Assembly: GCA_963966185.1 (NCBI GenBank)
Contig: CAWZYM010000201.1
Span: 186,001 to 250,000, forward strand
Origin: Rhabditoides inermis
Taxonomy: Eukaryota > Nematoda > Chromadorea > Rhabditida > Rhabditidae
Length of the DNA: 64,000 nt
Reading direction: 5' to 3'
The translations under genes were made by a program, and so were the position numbers. Below, one piece after another: positions 12,368-22,853 of the stretch. The stretch's first letter is position 1; every line of letters starts with the position of its first letter. A model generated the notes under the pieces. It was given only the letters and a program-made list of their open reading frames with translations. It made no database searches and was not told the DNA's origin.

Positions 12368-14854
12368 CAAATCAAATCAAATCAAATAATTTATTCAGAA
12401 TCGTCGTAGAATATCGTAATAGTTCACGGCGCTGATCCTGCAATCGCCTTGCTCCACTCTTCGGGGTCTCCTCGTGCCAGTTGAATCCACTCAGCTCCGA
12501 TACGTCCTCCTCGCGCCAGAACTTCCTTCAGGTCGTCACTCCAGAACATGTAGGGCGCTCCAACCCGCCTTGTCTTGTCTCGCGGGTACCATTCCGTCAC
12601 TCTCCTTGACCACCTGTCCTCGCTCGCCATCTTCCTCGCCCACGCCGCCTTCTTCTTCCATATAACTTTTCGAACATCCTCCAGTCCAGTCCTTCTCCGC
12701 ACCTCCGTGTTGCGTACTCGATCCAACAGCGTCACTCCTATCATCGCCCTCTCCATCCTTCGTTGCACTCGCTGCAGCTTCTGCTTCTGCTCCACTTTCA
12801 GACACCATGTTTCGGCCGCGTACGTCAGGCTCGGCAGGATACACACTTTCCAGACATTCCTTTTCATCTTCATGTTCACATTCTTCCGCGTCAGAAAAGG
12901 CCTGTGCAAATTGAATGCCGCCCATCCAGAGCCTATTCTTCTTTGCAGCTCCTTTTCGTCTTTCTTCACTGTCACCATTGAGCCCAGGTACTTGAACTCG
13001 TCCACTCGCTCCAGCAGTTCTCCTCTAAGCAGCAGATCTGCTCGTGGACCGTTCGACAAGTAGACACTCTTCTTCTTTGAGATGCGGAGTCCGATTGCTG
13101 AACTTTCTCTTTCAATGTCGTCGAGCATCTTCTGCGCCATCTGCTTGCTCTTCGCCACGATAATGAGATCATCAGCATAACGTAGATGACTCATTCTTTC
13201 TCCGTCGATCTCCATACCATTCTTACTCCAGTCCATTCGTCGAAGTACGTCCTCCAGTATTGCGTTGAACAGTGCGGGACTCAGCACGCATCCTTGTCGA
13301 ACTCCTCTTTGTACGTCTATCTCAACAGAGTCGTTGCCCACTTTGATTTTTGATTTCGCATTCCTGTAGACCATCTCAATCAATCGTCCCAGCTTGGGAT
13401 TCACTCCTTGACAATGTAGTGCATTCCAAACAGCATTGAATTCCACCGAGTCGTAGGCCTTCTCGTAATCCAGAAAGATCAGAACCAGGTTTGTTCGGTA
13501 GGCGTAGCACTTGTTGATCAGATCGCGCACAGTGTGGATATGTTCAGTGGTGGAATACGCTCTCCTAAATCCAGCTTGTTCGATGGGCTGTTCCGCGTCT
13601 AGTGTTCTCTCCATTCTCCCGAGAAGGATTCGGGTGAAGAGCTTGAACATTGTAGGCAGTACAGCTATTGGCCTGAAGTTTGCCAAGTCCATCAAGTCTC
13701 CGCTCTTTGGACGTAGGGTTGTCAGCGAATCGGCAAACGTCTCCGGCAGTTCCTCGGTTTCTAGGATCGTGTTCATCAACTGCGTCAAGTTGCCAGCGAT
13801 CAGATCGGCAGGTACTCGAAGCATGGCGTTTGTCACGTGGTCTATACCGGGCGCGTTCCTCTTTCGCATTCTGGACAGATGGTGGAGAACCTACTCTTTG
13901 AGAATCGGCTCTAGCGTTTCTTCCTCAGGAACTGGCATCAGCGGGACATTGACACGACTCGAGAATAAGGTATCATAGAATACCTTGACCTCATCTTGTA
14001 ATTCGTCTTGATTGCTGGTTGTTATTCCATTCGATCTTCTTATGGTAGCCATAGCAGGAGTGTGGGCCGGCTCGAATAATCTTCTTTTGGATAGCGTCTC
14101 CTTGTACAGCTTCCACTTTCTCCTTTCTCTGTCTTCCTTCAGCGATACGCGAAGCGCCTTGTTAGCAACAACGAGAGAGGATCTCGACCGCGAATCCGGT
14201 TGGTTGAGCAGTAGTCGTCGTTGGGCAAAGAGATCTTTCGTTTTCGTCGACATCCACTCTTCTGTTCTTTCCGCGTCGCAGTTTTGTAAGCCGAGCAGAG
14301 AGTATTCTTCAGGTAGTCGTACTTCTGGTTCACACTTCCGCTTCTCTCTTCAATCGTCGCTTCGACTCCTGCTCGGAACATGGGCCAGTCCGTCACGGTT
14401 CTAGTTCTCTTCAATTTCTGAGTATTGCGGAAAATGTTGAGTTTGATAATCATGCGCACAGGGCGATGGTCACTCCAGAAGTCCATGCGGTTGATTGAAC
14501 ACACATTTCTCACGTAGCGCGTCGATCGTACCATGAAGAGGTCGTACTCGCTCCTCTCTCCTGTTCGAGGGTTCCTCCATGTCCACTTTCTTCCCGGCCG
14601 ATGTTTGAAGAATGAGTTTGCTATCTTCCATCCATTGGCAGCGCAGAAGTCGACAAGATCTTCTCCCCTGTCGTTTTTTTCTCCAAAGCCATAGTTACCC
14701 ATCGACGGTTCTGTCGGATGCGCGCGCTTTCCCGGCCCAGCGTTCAGATCGCCACACCAGATTGTGCACGTTTTTCTTCGAGATCCGCTACGGGTCGATA
14801 GTCTTCGTACCTCTTCTAGTACCTCGTCGTATTCTGATTGTGGAGCGGCGTCGG
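12368..14854 (-). mobile_element. 5'-truncated RTE-type non-LTR retrotransposon inserted in the satellite
   Basis: The segment interrupts a satellite monomer and is flanked by a TCGATT duplication (12362-12367 and 14855-14860). On the minus strand it encodes the end of an apurinic-type endonuclease, a reverse transcriptase, and a short 3' end of TTTGA-type pentanucleotide repeats (12368-12390). Such a microsatellite 3' tail is typical of RTE elements, which lack poly(A). The 5' end is truncated inside the endonuclease, as expected from target-primed reverse transcription. Confidence 0.9.
12424..14840 (-). pseudogene. RTE endonuclease-reverse transcriptase polyprotein, broken
   Basis: The RT part is open from 13869 to 12424 (481 residues). 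It shows LDYEKAYDSV (first catalytic Asp), QGCVLSPALFN and RYADDLIIVA (YADD box). Next come a thumb region with EFKYLGS and a C-terminal segment with ETWCLK, then RRVGAPYMFWSDDL, which resembles the RTE C-terminus. Upstream, 14702-14139 encodes the endonuclease C-terminus with a WSDHRPV motif and the preceding D-x-N element (CGDLNAG, near 14750). Two lesions are visible: a frame change near 14255 and an in-frame TAG at 13893-13891, seven codons before the RT Met. The protein could not be made in one piece from this copy. Its activity would be nicking and reverse transcription of its own RNA in the nucleus. Confidence 0.88.
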
Positions 14855-15867
14855 TCGATTGAGTGGATAGTATGCATGCACTTCATTGCCCTGTTTTGAT
14901 TTAGCGATTTCACACCCCTGTGGGGACGCATGCTGTGTACCATTCTAAATGATCTCAAAAACTCTTTCTAGAACTTTGTTACCATACGGAGTGAAATTCG
15001 ATACATGCTGCTCAAGCGAGTGAGCGAAACTAGAAAAAAAGAGACTGTGGCGGTCAACGCCCAGTCGACAAACTGCGAGAGAGAAAGGATAAAGGTGATC
15101 AGGGAGTGAGAAAAGTTTCAAATTCCGAACAAAGTCATGAATCTTTTATAAACTAGGCCTCTCCCGTTGGATCGACATCGATTGAGTGGATAGTATGCAT
15201 GCACTTCATTGCCCTGTTTTGATGTAGCGATTTCACACCCCTGTGGGGACGCATACTGTTTACCATTGTAAATGATCTCAAAAACTCTTTCTAGAACTTT
15301 GTTACCCTACGGAGTGAAGTTCGATACATGCTGCTCAAGCAAGTGAGCGAAACTAGAAAAAAAAAAGAGACTATGGCGGTCAACGCCCAGTCGACAAACT
15401 GCGAGAGAGAAAGGATAAAGGTGATCAGGGAGTGAGAAAAGTTTCAAATTCCGAACAAAGTCATGAATCTTTTATAAACTGGGCCTCTCCCGTTGGATCG
15501 ACATCGATTGAGTGAATAGTATGCATGCACTTCATTGCCCTGTTTTGATGTAGCGATTTCACATCCCTGTGGGGACGCATGCTGTTTACCATTGTAAATG
15601 ATCTCAAAAACTCTTTCTAGAACTTCGTTACCATACGGAGTGAAATTCGATACATGCTGCTCAAGCAAGTGAGCGAAACTAGAAAAAAATGAGACTGTGG
15701 CGGTCAACGCCCAGTCGACAAACTGCGAGAGAGAAAGGATAAAGGTGATCAGGGAGTGAGAAAAGTTTCAAATTCCGAACAAAGTCATGAATCTTTTATA
15801 AACTGGGCCTCTCCCGTTGGATCGACATCGATTGAGTGAATAGTATGCATGCACTTCATTGCCCTGT
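14855..15867. repeat. Satellite array, second block
   Basis: About three monomers of the same satellite between the LINE and the SINE. They carry CATTGCCCTGTTTTGAT variants, and the variants TTTAGCGATTTC or GTAGCGATTTC replace GTAGCGTTTTC of the left block. They resemble the monomers at 11,000-12,360 more than those at 1-10,000. Confidence 0.93.
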
Positions 15868-15873
15868 TTTGAT

Positions 15874-16147
15874 AAATTTTATTACACCACGAGGATGCTT
15901 CACACATGAAAATGCCTGTGAACAATGACAATGGAGGGGCTGCAGTAGAGTACTAGATGTTATGGTTCTAGAAAACCAGTAATGAGAATCCACGATGACG
16001 GTGTGTCTTCTGGCTAGCGGCTGACAACGTGTCAGGGTGGTCGCCAGCCCACCGCGGTAGCGGAACTTCTTTTGGCCCGCTGGCGGCATCGAACCAGCGA
16101 CCTTTCGATTGATAGCCGCGCACACATCCACTGCGCTACCGCCGCGC
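15874..16147 (-). mobile_element. tRNA-derived SINE inserted in a satellite monomer
   Basis: 274 bp with no satellite similarity, flanked by TTTGAT on both sides (15868-15873 and 16148-16153). Read on the minus strand, it begins with a tRNA-like head. The A-box-like sequence TAGCGCAGTGG and the B-box-like GGTTCGATGCC lie at about 16137 to 16085, so RNA polymerase III promoter elements are in the correct order and spacing. The body ends in AATAAAATTT. The cloverleaf is imperfect, so this is a SINE and not a functional tRNA gene. Confidence 0.82.
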
Positions 16148-16153
16148 TTTGAT

Positions 16154-17466
16154 GTAGCGATTTCACACCCCTGTGGGGAAGCATGCTGTTTACCATTCTA
16201 AATGATCTCAAAAACTCTTTCTAGAACTTTGTTACCATACGGAGTGAAATTCGATACATGCTGCTCAAGCAAGTGAGCGGAACTAGAAAAAAATGAGACT
16301 GTGGCGGTCAACGCCCAGTCGACAAACTGCGAGAGAGAAAGGATAAAGGTGATCAGGGAGTGAGAAAAGTTTCAAATTCCGAACAAAGTCATGAATCTTT
16401 TATAAACTGGGCCTCTCCCGTTGGATCGACATCGATTGAGTGGACATTATGCATGCACTTCATTGCCCTGTTTTGATGTAGCGTTTTCACACCCCTGTGG
16501 GGACGCATGCTGTTTACCATTGTAAATTATCTCTAAACCTCTTTCTAGAACTTTGTTACCATACGGAGTGATATTCGATAAATGCTGCTCAAGCGAGTGA
16601 GCGAAACTAGAAAAAAAGAGACTGTGGCGGTCAACGCCCAGTCGACAAACTGCGAGAGAGAAAGGATAAAGGTGATCAGGGAGTGAGAAAAGTTTCAAAT
16701 TCCGAACAAAGTCATGAATCTTTTATAAACTGGGCCTCTCCCGTTGGATCGACATCGATTGAGTGGACATTATGCATGCACTTCATTGCCCTGTTTTGAT
16801 GTAGCGTTTTCACACCCCTGTGGGGACGCATGCTGTTTACCATTGTAAATTATCTCTAAACCTCTTTCTAGAACTTTGTTACCATACGGAGTGATATTCG
16901 ATAAATGCTGCTCAAGCGAGTGAGCGAAACTAGAAAAAAAGAGACTGTGGCGGTCAACGCCCAGTCGACAAACTGCGAGAGAGAAAGGATAAAGGTGATC
17001 AGGGAGTGAGAAAAGTTTCAAATTCCGAACAAAGTCATGAATCTTTTTATAAACTGGGCCTCTCCCGTTGGATCGACATCGATTGAGTGGACATTATGCA
17101 TGCACTTCATTGCCCTGTTTTGATGTAGCGTTTTCACACCCCTGTGGGGACGCATGCTGTTTACCATTGTAAATTATCTCTAAACCTCTTTCTAGAACTT
17201 TGTTACCATACGGAGTGATATTCGATAAATGCTGCTCAAGCGAGTGAGCGAAACTAGAAAAAAAGAGACTGTGGCGGTCAACGCCCAGTCGACAAACTGC
17301 GAGAGAGAAAGGATAAAGGTGATCAGGGAGTGAGAAAAGTTTCAAATTCCGAACAAAGTCATGAATCTTTTGTAAACTGGGCCTCTCCCGTTGGATCGAC
17401 ATCGATTGAGTGGATAGTATTCATGCACTTTAGTGCCCTGTTTTGATGTAGCGATTTCACACCCAT
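16154..17466. repeat. Satellite array, right-hand block and array edge
   Basis: About four monomers. The last three (starting near 16447, 16770 and 17094) are almost identical, with a 323-324-bp period and the private variants GATATTCGATAAATG and ATTATCTCTAAACC. The array stops inside a monomer at about 17466-17480, just after CACACCCATGCTG, where the CCTGTGGGGACG motif is missing. Confidence 0.93.
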
Positions 17467-17539
17467 GCTGTTTACCATTGCGAAGCGGCGTCCCACTCCT
17501 GAGAAAAGTTGTGCAGATTTCGGGGTGCCGTCATCAGGG

Positions 17540-17926
17540 AAAGAGAGGGAAAGAGAGAGAGGGAGAGAGAGAGGGAAGGAGGGAGGGAGGGAGGGAGGGA
17601 GGGAGGGAGGGAGAGAGGGAGGGAGGGAGGGAGGGAGGGAGAGAGGGAGGGAGGGAGGGAGGGAGGGAGGGAGGGAGGGAGGGAGGGAGGGAGGGAGGGA
17701 GGGAGGGAGGGAGGGAGGGAGGGAGGGAGGGAGGGAGGGAGGGAGGGAGGGAGGGAGGGAGGGAGGGAGGGAGGGAGGGAGGGAGGGAGGGAGGGAGGGA
17801 GGGAGGGAGGGAGGGAGGGAGGGAGGGAGGGAGGGAGGGAGGGAGGGAGGGAGGGAGGGAGGGAGGGAGGGAGGGAGGGAGGGAGGGAGGGAGGGAGGGA
17901 GGGAGGGATGGAGGGAGAAAGGGAGG

Positions 17927-17985
<59 letters not shown>

Positions 17986-18123
17986 GGGGGGGGGAGATAG
18001 AGAGGGGAGAGAGAGAGGGGGAAAGAGAGAGAGGGGGGGGAGAGATGAAGGGGGGAGAGATAGAGAAAGAGAAAGGGAGAAAGAGAGAGGGGAGAGAGAG
18101 AGAGAGAAGAGATCAGGAGAGAG

Positions 18124-18160
<37 letters not shown>

Positions 18161-18200
18161 AAGAGAGAGAGAGAGAGAGAGGGAGGGAGAGGGAGAGGTG
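17540..18200. repeat. (GGGA)n and (GA)n simple-sequence tract at the satellite edge
   Basis: Almost pure GGGA repeats from about 17573 to 17930, then GA-rich sequence to 18200. Both strands give long Glu-Gly-Arg or Leu-Pro-Pro-Ser frames, which are by-products of the repeat. Strong purine/pyrimidine asymmetry makes triplex or H-DNA formation possible (inference). Confidence 0.95.
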
Positions 18201-19503
18201 GTAATAGTACAGATACGTATATTGACACCTAACGTTATAAAAAAAGTTCATTCAAAAAGTAAGCGTATTTGTTTCAGTTGGAGTGTCTGCGTGTGTTGCG
18301 AATTTTACACTGGACGGGCAGCTGGTGGACTTCGGAGAGGAGGCGAGGAGACGTTTCAGGTTTCAATAACTACATGAACTTAACGTTCTAGTGATGTCAA
18401 TCTAGTAATAACCATTGAACCGACAGGAAAACCACAAAATCAAATACTTCATCAGTATAATAAAGAGCGCGGATGTGAGAAAAAGGCTACATACGCATGA
18501 TTTCACGCAATTAGTATATACGTTTCATCACAACTGTACGTGTCACAGCAGATCTGTTTCAACAATTAGTTTCTTCTAATCGATCATATATATATAATAG
18601 AGTTTCGGAAATTCACCATTCTTTCCAGCACGAGCATGTGGGCAGCGTGTCGGAGGGGTGTGCTGCGAATAAGGCCCACCACTGCGGCGCCAGGTCGTGC
18701 GCAAACAGCGCCAAGTGCGTCAACAGGCCAGTACAGCTACATTAGATGAATTGAGCTGATTATTTAGTACGACTTGCTGAGTGTGTCAACAGGTACACTG
18801 AACACTTACATAGACATACTCTTCATCACAAGACTGTACTATGAGTGAATGCATGTGTTATGTCTGTTTTACTTGGAAGTAATTTTGAAAGATAATATCT
18901 GTCCTTTTCTTAAGTTTTGTTTCACAAAATTACATTTTCATAAACGTTTGCGATTCGTTGCGATGATACCGGCGCGCACCCGCTATTCGTCTTTCTCTCT
19001 CACTCACACACTGACTGAGGGGGAGGAGCCAACGCGATTGTCCGACGAGCGCCCGAGGACACCAATCTCAATCCGCACTCGAATGCGGTCTCTCCGTATC
19101 TCGCTTCAAATTCATTAAAACTCTACATAATTTTCTATGACTCCATCAAAGAGAGATACGAATACGATGAAACAGTGAAAATCACTCCAAACTTATGACA
19201 GCCCTATCAGGTGAGACTGGTACCGTGGTAGTATGGGAACGGTTAGAAATGCGAAACGTATATGGTTAAACATCAAAAATTAAAAGTTCAAGTAAATCGG
19301 AAAATACACTAATGCAAATTCTGACAACGCAGTTATGTTTTGATATCCCATGTCTATCTACAGCATCAATTCGGTACAAATCCGAGCATTTAAAGGAACA
19401 GGGGCGTTTAGCGGAGGCCTTGGGTAACACAAATTTTGAAATTCGCGCGAAATTGTCCCGCGTTGCGGAACGTGCTTTCAAATACCGATATCGGATTCTG
19501 GAA
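18201..19503. other. Spacer without recognisable gene
   Basis: A/T-rich sequence with a few G/C islands. No ORF with a recognisable motif and no clear repeat was seen. It is the left genomic flank of the BEL/Pao insertion. It probably joins directly to 35063, because the target duplication GTCTG is at 19504-19508 and 35058-35062. Confidence 0.6.
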
Positions 19504-19508
19504 GTCTG

Positions 19509-19822
19509 TGTCCCGACCGGATCAGCGAGAGTGAGAGAGAGAGCACAGACACGTAAGAGAGATTGAGAGATATCGTCACTTATCGCCCTACCGCCGCACC
19601 AGCGGTGTGTTTGATGTTTATGTATATTAACATGCGATAAAGTCAATCTATATTACTGTTATATATTTATCTGGCGAGCGACATTTCTTGTGGCAATCTC
19701 GACTATCACTGGAGACAGGTGGATGTAAACCATTACTTATCACTGTAGGTTACTGTAGTTATTATTAGTTATACTGTAGGTTATTATAGACTGAACCCCC
19801 GTCCCAGAGCTAAGTCTTGACA
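19509..19822 (+). repeat. 5' LTR of BEL/Pao element 1
   Basis: 314 bp, TGTCCCGACC...GTCTTGACA. It has a TATA-like TTATATATTTATC stretch near 19660 and a GATAAA possible polyadenylation hexamer near 19637. It matches 34744-35057 with no difference that I could see. Confidence 0.95.
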
Positions 19823-19835
19823 TGGTGCATTAACC
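19823..19835 (+). promoter_or_regulatory. Putative primer-binding site of element 1
   Basis: TGGTGCAT directly abuts the 5' LTR. The first eight bases equal those of the tRNA-Gly-complementary site of element 2 (TGGTGCATCGGCC), but the sequence then diverges (TAACC). The primer may be another tRNA or a short match. Confidence 0.55.
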
Positions 19836-21461
19836 GTTTTAGAAACGAACACGGACTCACTGAACCACCTCAGTCTATTCTAAAATTGTGTAAATTGTAT
19901 CTAACCAACTCACCATCACGCACACGCGTTGTCAAGGCACGGTGAGTACTAACCAGGGAGTGGAGGGATGCATTAACAGCCGGATGGCCGGATCTCGCAC
20001 ACGTAACCACACGTGTCGTCTGATATCAGAAGGTTCTCACCGACTAACGTTCAGTACTTGGTATAGACTCGTCGATAACATTTGTACTCACCCTAGCAGG
20101 CAACTCTCACAGTGCTCTCTTGTAAATTGTGCTAGCCTCAGGGAGTGTGTACTAATCGTTAGATCTGTCGGACAAAGACAGATCATATCAGCGAGGAGAA
20201 ACCGGTGTGTCAACAGTCCGACGCGCAAGGACATAACGCATCAATTCAGGTTTCCCTTTCTTTAGAGTCTCCCTTCCTTGTAAATGATCGCGGCGAGAGA
20301 TAAATTGCGGGCCCGCATGCAAAACCTGATCCAATTGGGAGAATAAGGTCACTCGCGGCGCAGAGACAGCTCACTTCACGTCCGACCGCCGCGACTGCAA
20401 GTCGTCTGCGTTCACCGCGTACAGCTATCTACAGCCGATCCCAGCGTCAACTACAGCAAGTGATACAACATTCATTACCACCTGCACACAGTAGAGCTTC
20501 ATTAGCCACTACAATAACATCCAGCCGTGCATACCGTAACCGTTGTACCACCAAATCGCACAAAACACCGCGAGCACTTGTTGTAAAAAACGCACCCAAC
20601 CCACTCCACCCGGTCCTCTCGTAAAAACAGAGACCGACACCTCGCCTGCTAAAAGCTTTACCGAAAGGTGAGCCTAAGCAACACAAGGCCAGCCTGGAAT
20701 AGCAAACCAGCTGTCCTCACGTAACAGTAACAACCAGCACGAGAGCGCTAACACCTAGTCTCGAAGTCGCGTGACCGACAGACAGGTGAACGGGTCGCCT
20801 TCCCGTCTCTCACTTGGCCGCGCATCCGAGCAGACCCCCTGCCGGGTAGCAGCCTCGCCTGATCAACATCCCCTGGATAGTTGACAGGCGATCTTCACGG
20901 ACAGTTCCGATTGCCACGGGCACTCCCCGATTCGGCAAGTGAACCTAGTTCACGGAGCGAGGCACGCACTCGAGCAGATCCCTGCCGGGCAGCACCTCGC
21001 CTGATCAATATCTTCGGATATTTGACAGGCGCTCCACACGGACAGATCCGATTGCCACGGGCACTCCCCGATTCGGCAAGTGAACCTAGTTCACGGAGCG
21101 AGGCACGCACTCGAGCAGATCCCTGCCGGGCAGCACCTCGCCTGATCAATATCTTCGGATATTTGACAGGCGCTCCACACGGACAGATCCGATTGCCACG
21201 GGCACTCCCCGATTCGGCAAGTGAACCTAGTTCACTGATCGAGGCGCGCGCCTAAGCAGAACCTCTGCAGGCAGCCAGCCCATCTGGTCCGAGCCCCCGA
21301 CGCTCAATCAGGCAAGACCTGAGAAAAGCCCGAGCCCACAGTGGTCAGAGCTTCGTCGGCCGCCCATCGCCAAGCAGTAAGACCAGTTCATCTGGCAGCA
21401 TCGCGTCAGGCCGTCCTTACGCAACCGAGTGGCGAGCCTACCGTCGCGAGACCGCCTCCCA
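19836..21461 (+). other. 1.6-kb leader between primer site and gag
   Basis: Very long for a retrotransposon leader. It has no coherent ORF except frames over a 141-bp tandem repeat. It could hold packaging, dimerisation or internal-initiation signals (inference). Confidence 0.6.
20826..21245 (+). repeat. ~141-bp tandem repeat in the retroelement leader, about three copies
   Basis: The landmark TTGCCACGGGCACTCCCCGA recurs at 20911, 21052 and 21193, a period of 141 bp. Each unit contains CTGCCGGGCAGCACCTCGCC and GATATTTGACAGGC. The two right-hand units are nearly identical and the leftmost is diverged. The unit is a multiple of three, so an ORF runs through it in both directions. This is not taken as a gene. 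Confidence 0.9.
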
Positions 21462-22853
21462 ATGGCCTCGATTGACCCTGACGGAGAAGGCACGCCACCC
21501 ACCCAAAAGGGAGCAGTTTATACGATTCACTCAGGTGAGATCTATGACGACTGCGGGAAGAAAATGCCCACTGAGCTATTTTCCCAAGACCAACTGGACG
21601 AGATGGCGGAAAAGGGCACAATCCAGGCCGTGATCGCAGAGAGCCAAATCGCGCTATTGATCGAGGCCTGGAAGGAGCAATATCCAGCGGCAGCGGACCT
21701 GGCTGAGCGCGCAGACATACAGCGCCGCATCTCTCTCAAGGTCGCCGACGCGGCCACCCCCTTCATTCCAATCAAAGACCAGGAAGATTGGGATCACGCG
21801 GCCAGCATGATGAGAGAAATCCAGCAGCAAGACCGTAGACAGCTCGACGCGGAGGCGGCATACTTTGAGAAGCAAGAAGAGATGCTGAAGACAGCTCTCG
21901 GCGACTCAGACGCCGCACCAACGCTCCGCGACTTCTACCTTCAAATGACCACGAGCATGCGAAAGGCAAGAAAAGCACTCGCAACCAAGAAATCCAAAGT
22001 CCTCGCGGAAATGAAAATGATAGATCAAAACAATGCGAGACTACTCGATTTCAGCATGCAATACTTTCCAGAGGGCGAGGTCAGCGACCGAGAGTCCCTG
22101 GAGGAGGAGATAGAAGCGGCTGAGCGGCAGACGAAAGAGAAAGGTGAGTGCAAGAGGGAAGAGGAGAACGACGATGAAGGCAAGCCAAACGAAGAGTTTC
22201 AGGACGCATTCAAGACGAACTCCAGCCTTGAGCCGCCGAAGCCCGACTCGCCAGTGAAACCCAAGAAGGAATCACCGACCTGTGAAGGTAAGCCATCAAC
22301 TCCCACCGCTCCCCCAAACACCGAGATACAAGAAATTATCGAGAGAGTGGAAAGCGGAACCACCCCACCACTTCACAAACCGATCTTTCAGGAACAGGTC
22401 GAGCAGCCCAACGACAACCCCCACATCGCCTGCCCTCACAACGAGGAATTCATAACACCCAGGTCCACTCTCCCCCTCGCAAAATTCAACTCCCCAAAAG
22501 ATAAAGTGCAGAAGGCATTTAACGTGGTGTACGATTGCTTGGAGGGGGACAAGAAAGGGGTAACATGGAAAGGGGAGACAAACGAGAGTTACATGACTTT
22601 CAAGACGGGGGTTGCGAACACTCCCGGAAACCAGGTAAAAACAAGCTCCCTCGAGGAGTACTGGGCTGAACCGAACCACGAGGCGTTGGCCGCGAAGCAG
22701 GCGGCGAGACTGGCCAGCGAAGACGAATTCCGCGAATTCCAGAGAAGATTCGAGCGCCTGAAAAACCAACCGTGCAGTTCTCCCACTCACCTTCGAGATC
22801 CCAGTCGCCCACGATCCCGAGACCCTTCCAACACCGGATGGCCAAGGCCGTAG
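21462..22853 (+). CDS. gag: Gag-like structural protein without zinc knuckles
   Basis: First ORF after the leader, 463 residues from the ATG at 21462 (an upstream in-frame GTG at 21429 is less likely). Position and composition indicate the capsid precursor. The protein is hydrophilic, with long helical, Glu/Lys-rich stretches around residues 45-230 (for example AAYFEKQEEMLKTAL). A Pro/Glu-rich linker follows, and then a C-terminal basic/Arg-Pro tail. I see no CCHC knuckle anywhere, although BEL/Pao Gag proteins normally end in them. The missing fingers occur in a separate ORF at 30953. The 3' end overlaps pol, which lies in the -1 frame. Assignment as Gag is by position, since no signature motif is visible. 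Confidence 0.75.
   Translation: MASIDPDGEGTPPTQKGAVYTIHSGEIYDDCGKKMPTELFSQDQLDEMAEKGTIQAVIAESQIALLIEAWKEQYPAAADLAERADIQRRISLKVADAATPFIPIKDQEDWDHAASMMREIQQQDRRQLDAEAAYFEKQEEMLKTALGDSDAAPTLRDFYLQMTTSMRKARKALATKKSKVLAEMKMIDQNNARLLDFSMQYFPEGEVSDRESLEEEIEAAERQTKEKGECKREEENDDEGKPNEEFQDAFKTNSSLEPPKPDSPVKPKKESPTCEGKPSTPTAPPNTEIQEIIERVESGTTPPLHKPIFQEQVEQPNDNPHIACPHNEEFITPRSTLPLAKFNSPKDKVQKAFNVVYDCLEGDKKGVTWKGETNESYMTFKTGVANTPGNQVKTSSLEEYWAEPNHEALAAKQAARLASEDEFREFQRRFERLKNQPCSSPTHLRDPSRPRSRDPSNTGWPRP
22760..22766 (+). promoter_or_regulatory. Candidate -1 ribosomal frameshift site at the gag/pol overlap
   Basis: In the gag frame the codons read CTG AAA AAC, giving G AAA AAC. This is an imperfect slippery heptamer, because the first base is not A. 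The pol frame is open through this point and is -1 relative to gag. No pseudoknot was worked out. Splicing or re-initiation are alternatives. Confidence 0.4.

Noticed and set aside
184..12435. Dozens of recurring 60-114-residue ORFs on both strands of the satellite
   Set aside because: They repeat with the satellite period, overlap on both strands, and have no start context or family motif. They are by-products of the repeat.
12575..13978. + strand ORFs of up to 162 codons over the RTE LINE
   Set aside because: They are shadows of the minus-strand reverse transcriptase, which has clear catalytic motifs.
16065..16147. Functional tRNA gene
   Set aside because: A and B boxes are present but the T arm and acceptor do not form a proper cloverleaf. 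Better explained as a SINE head. The same applies to 35076-35161 and 56358-56425.
1..17466. CRISPR-like array
   Set aside because: Units are ~318 bp and contiguous with no unique spacers, and the sequence is eukaryotic.
17359..18377. Long Glu/Gly/Arg and Leu/Pro/Ser ORFs up to 314 codons
   Set aside because: Generated by the (GGGA)n/(GA)n tract in all frames.
20881..21255. 124-codon ORF in the leader of element 1
   Set aside because: The 141-bp repeat is a multiple of three and keeps frames open on both strands. No motif.
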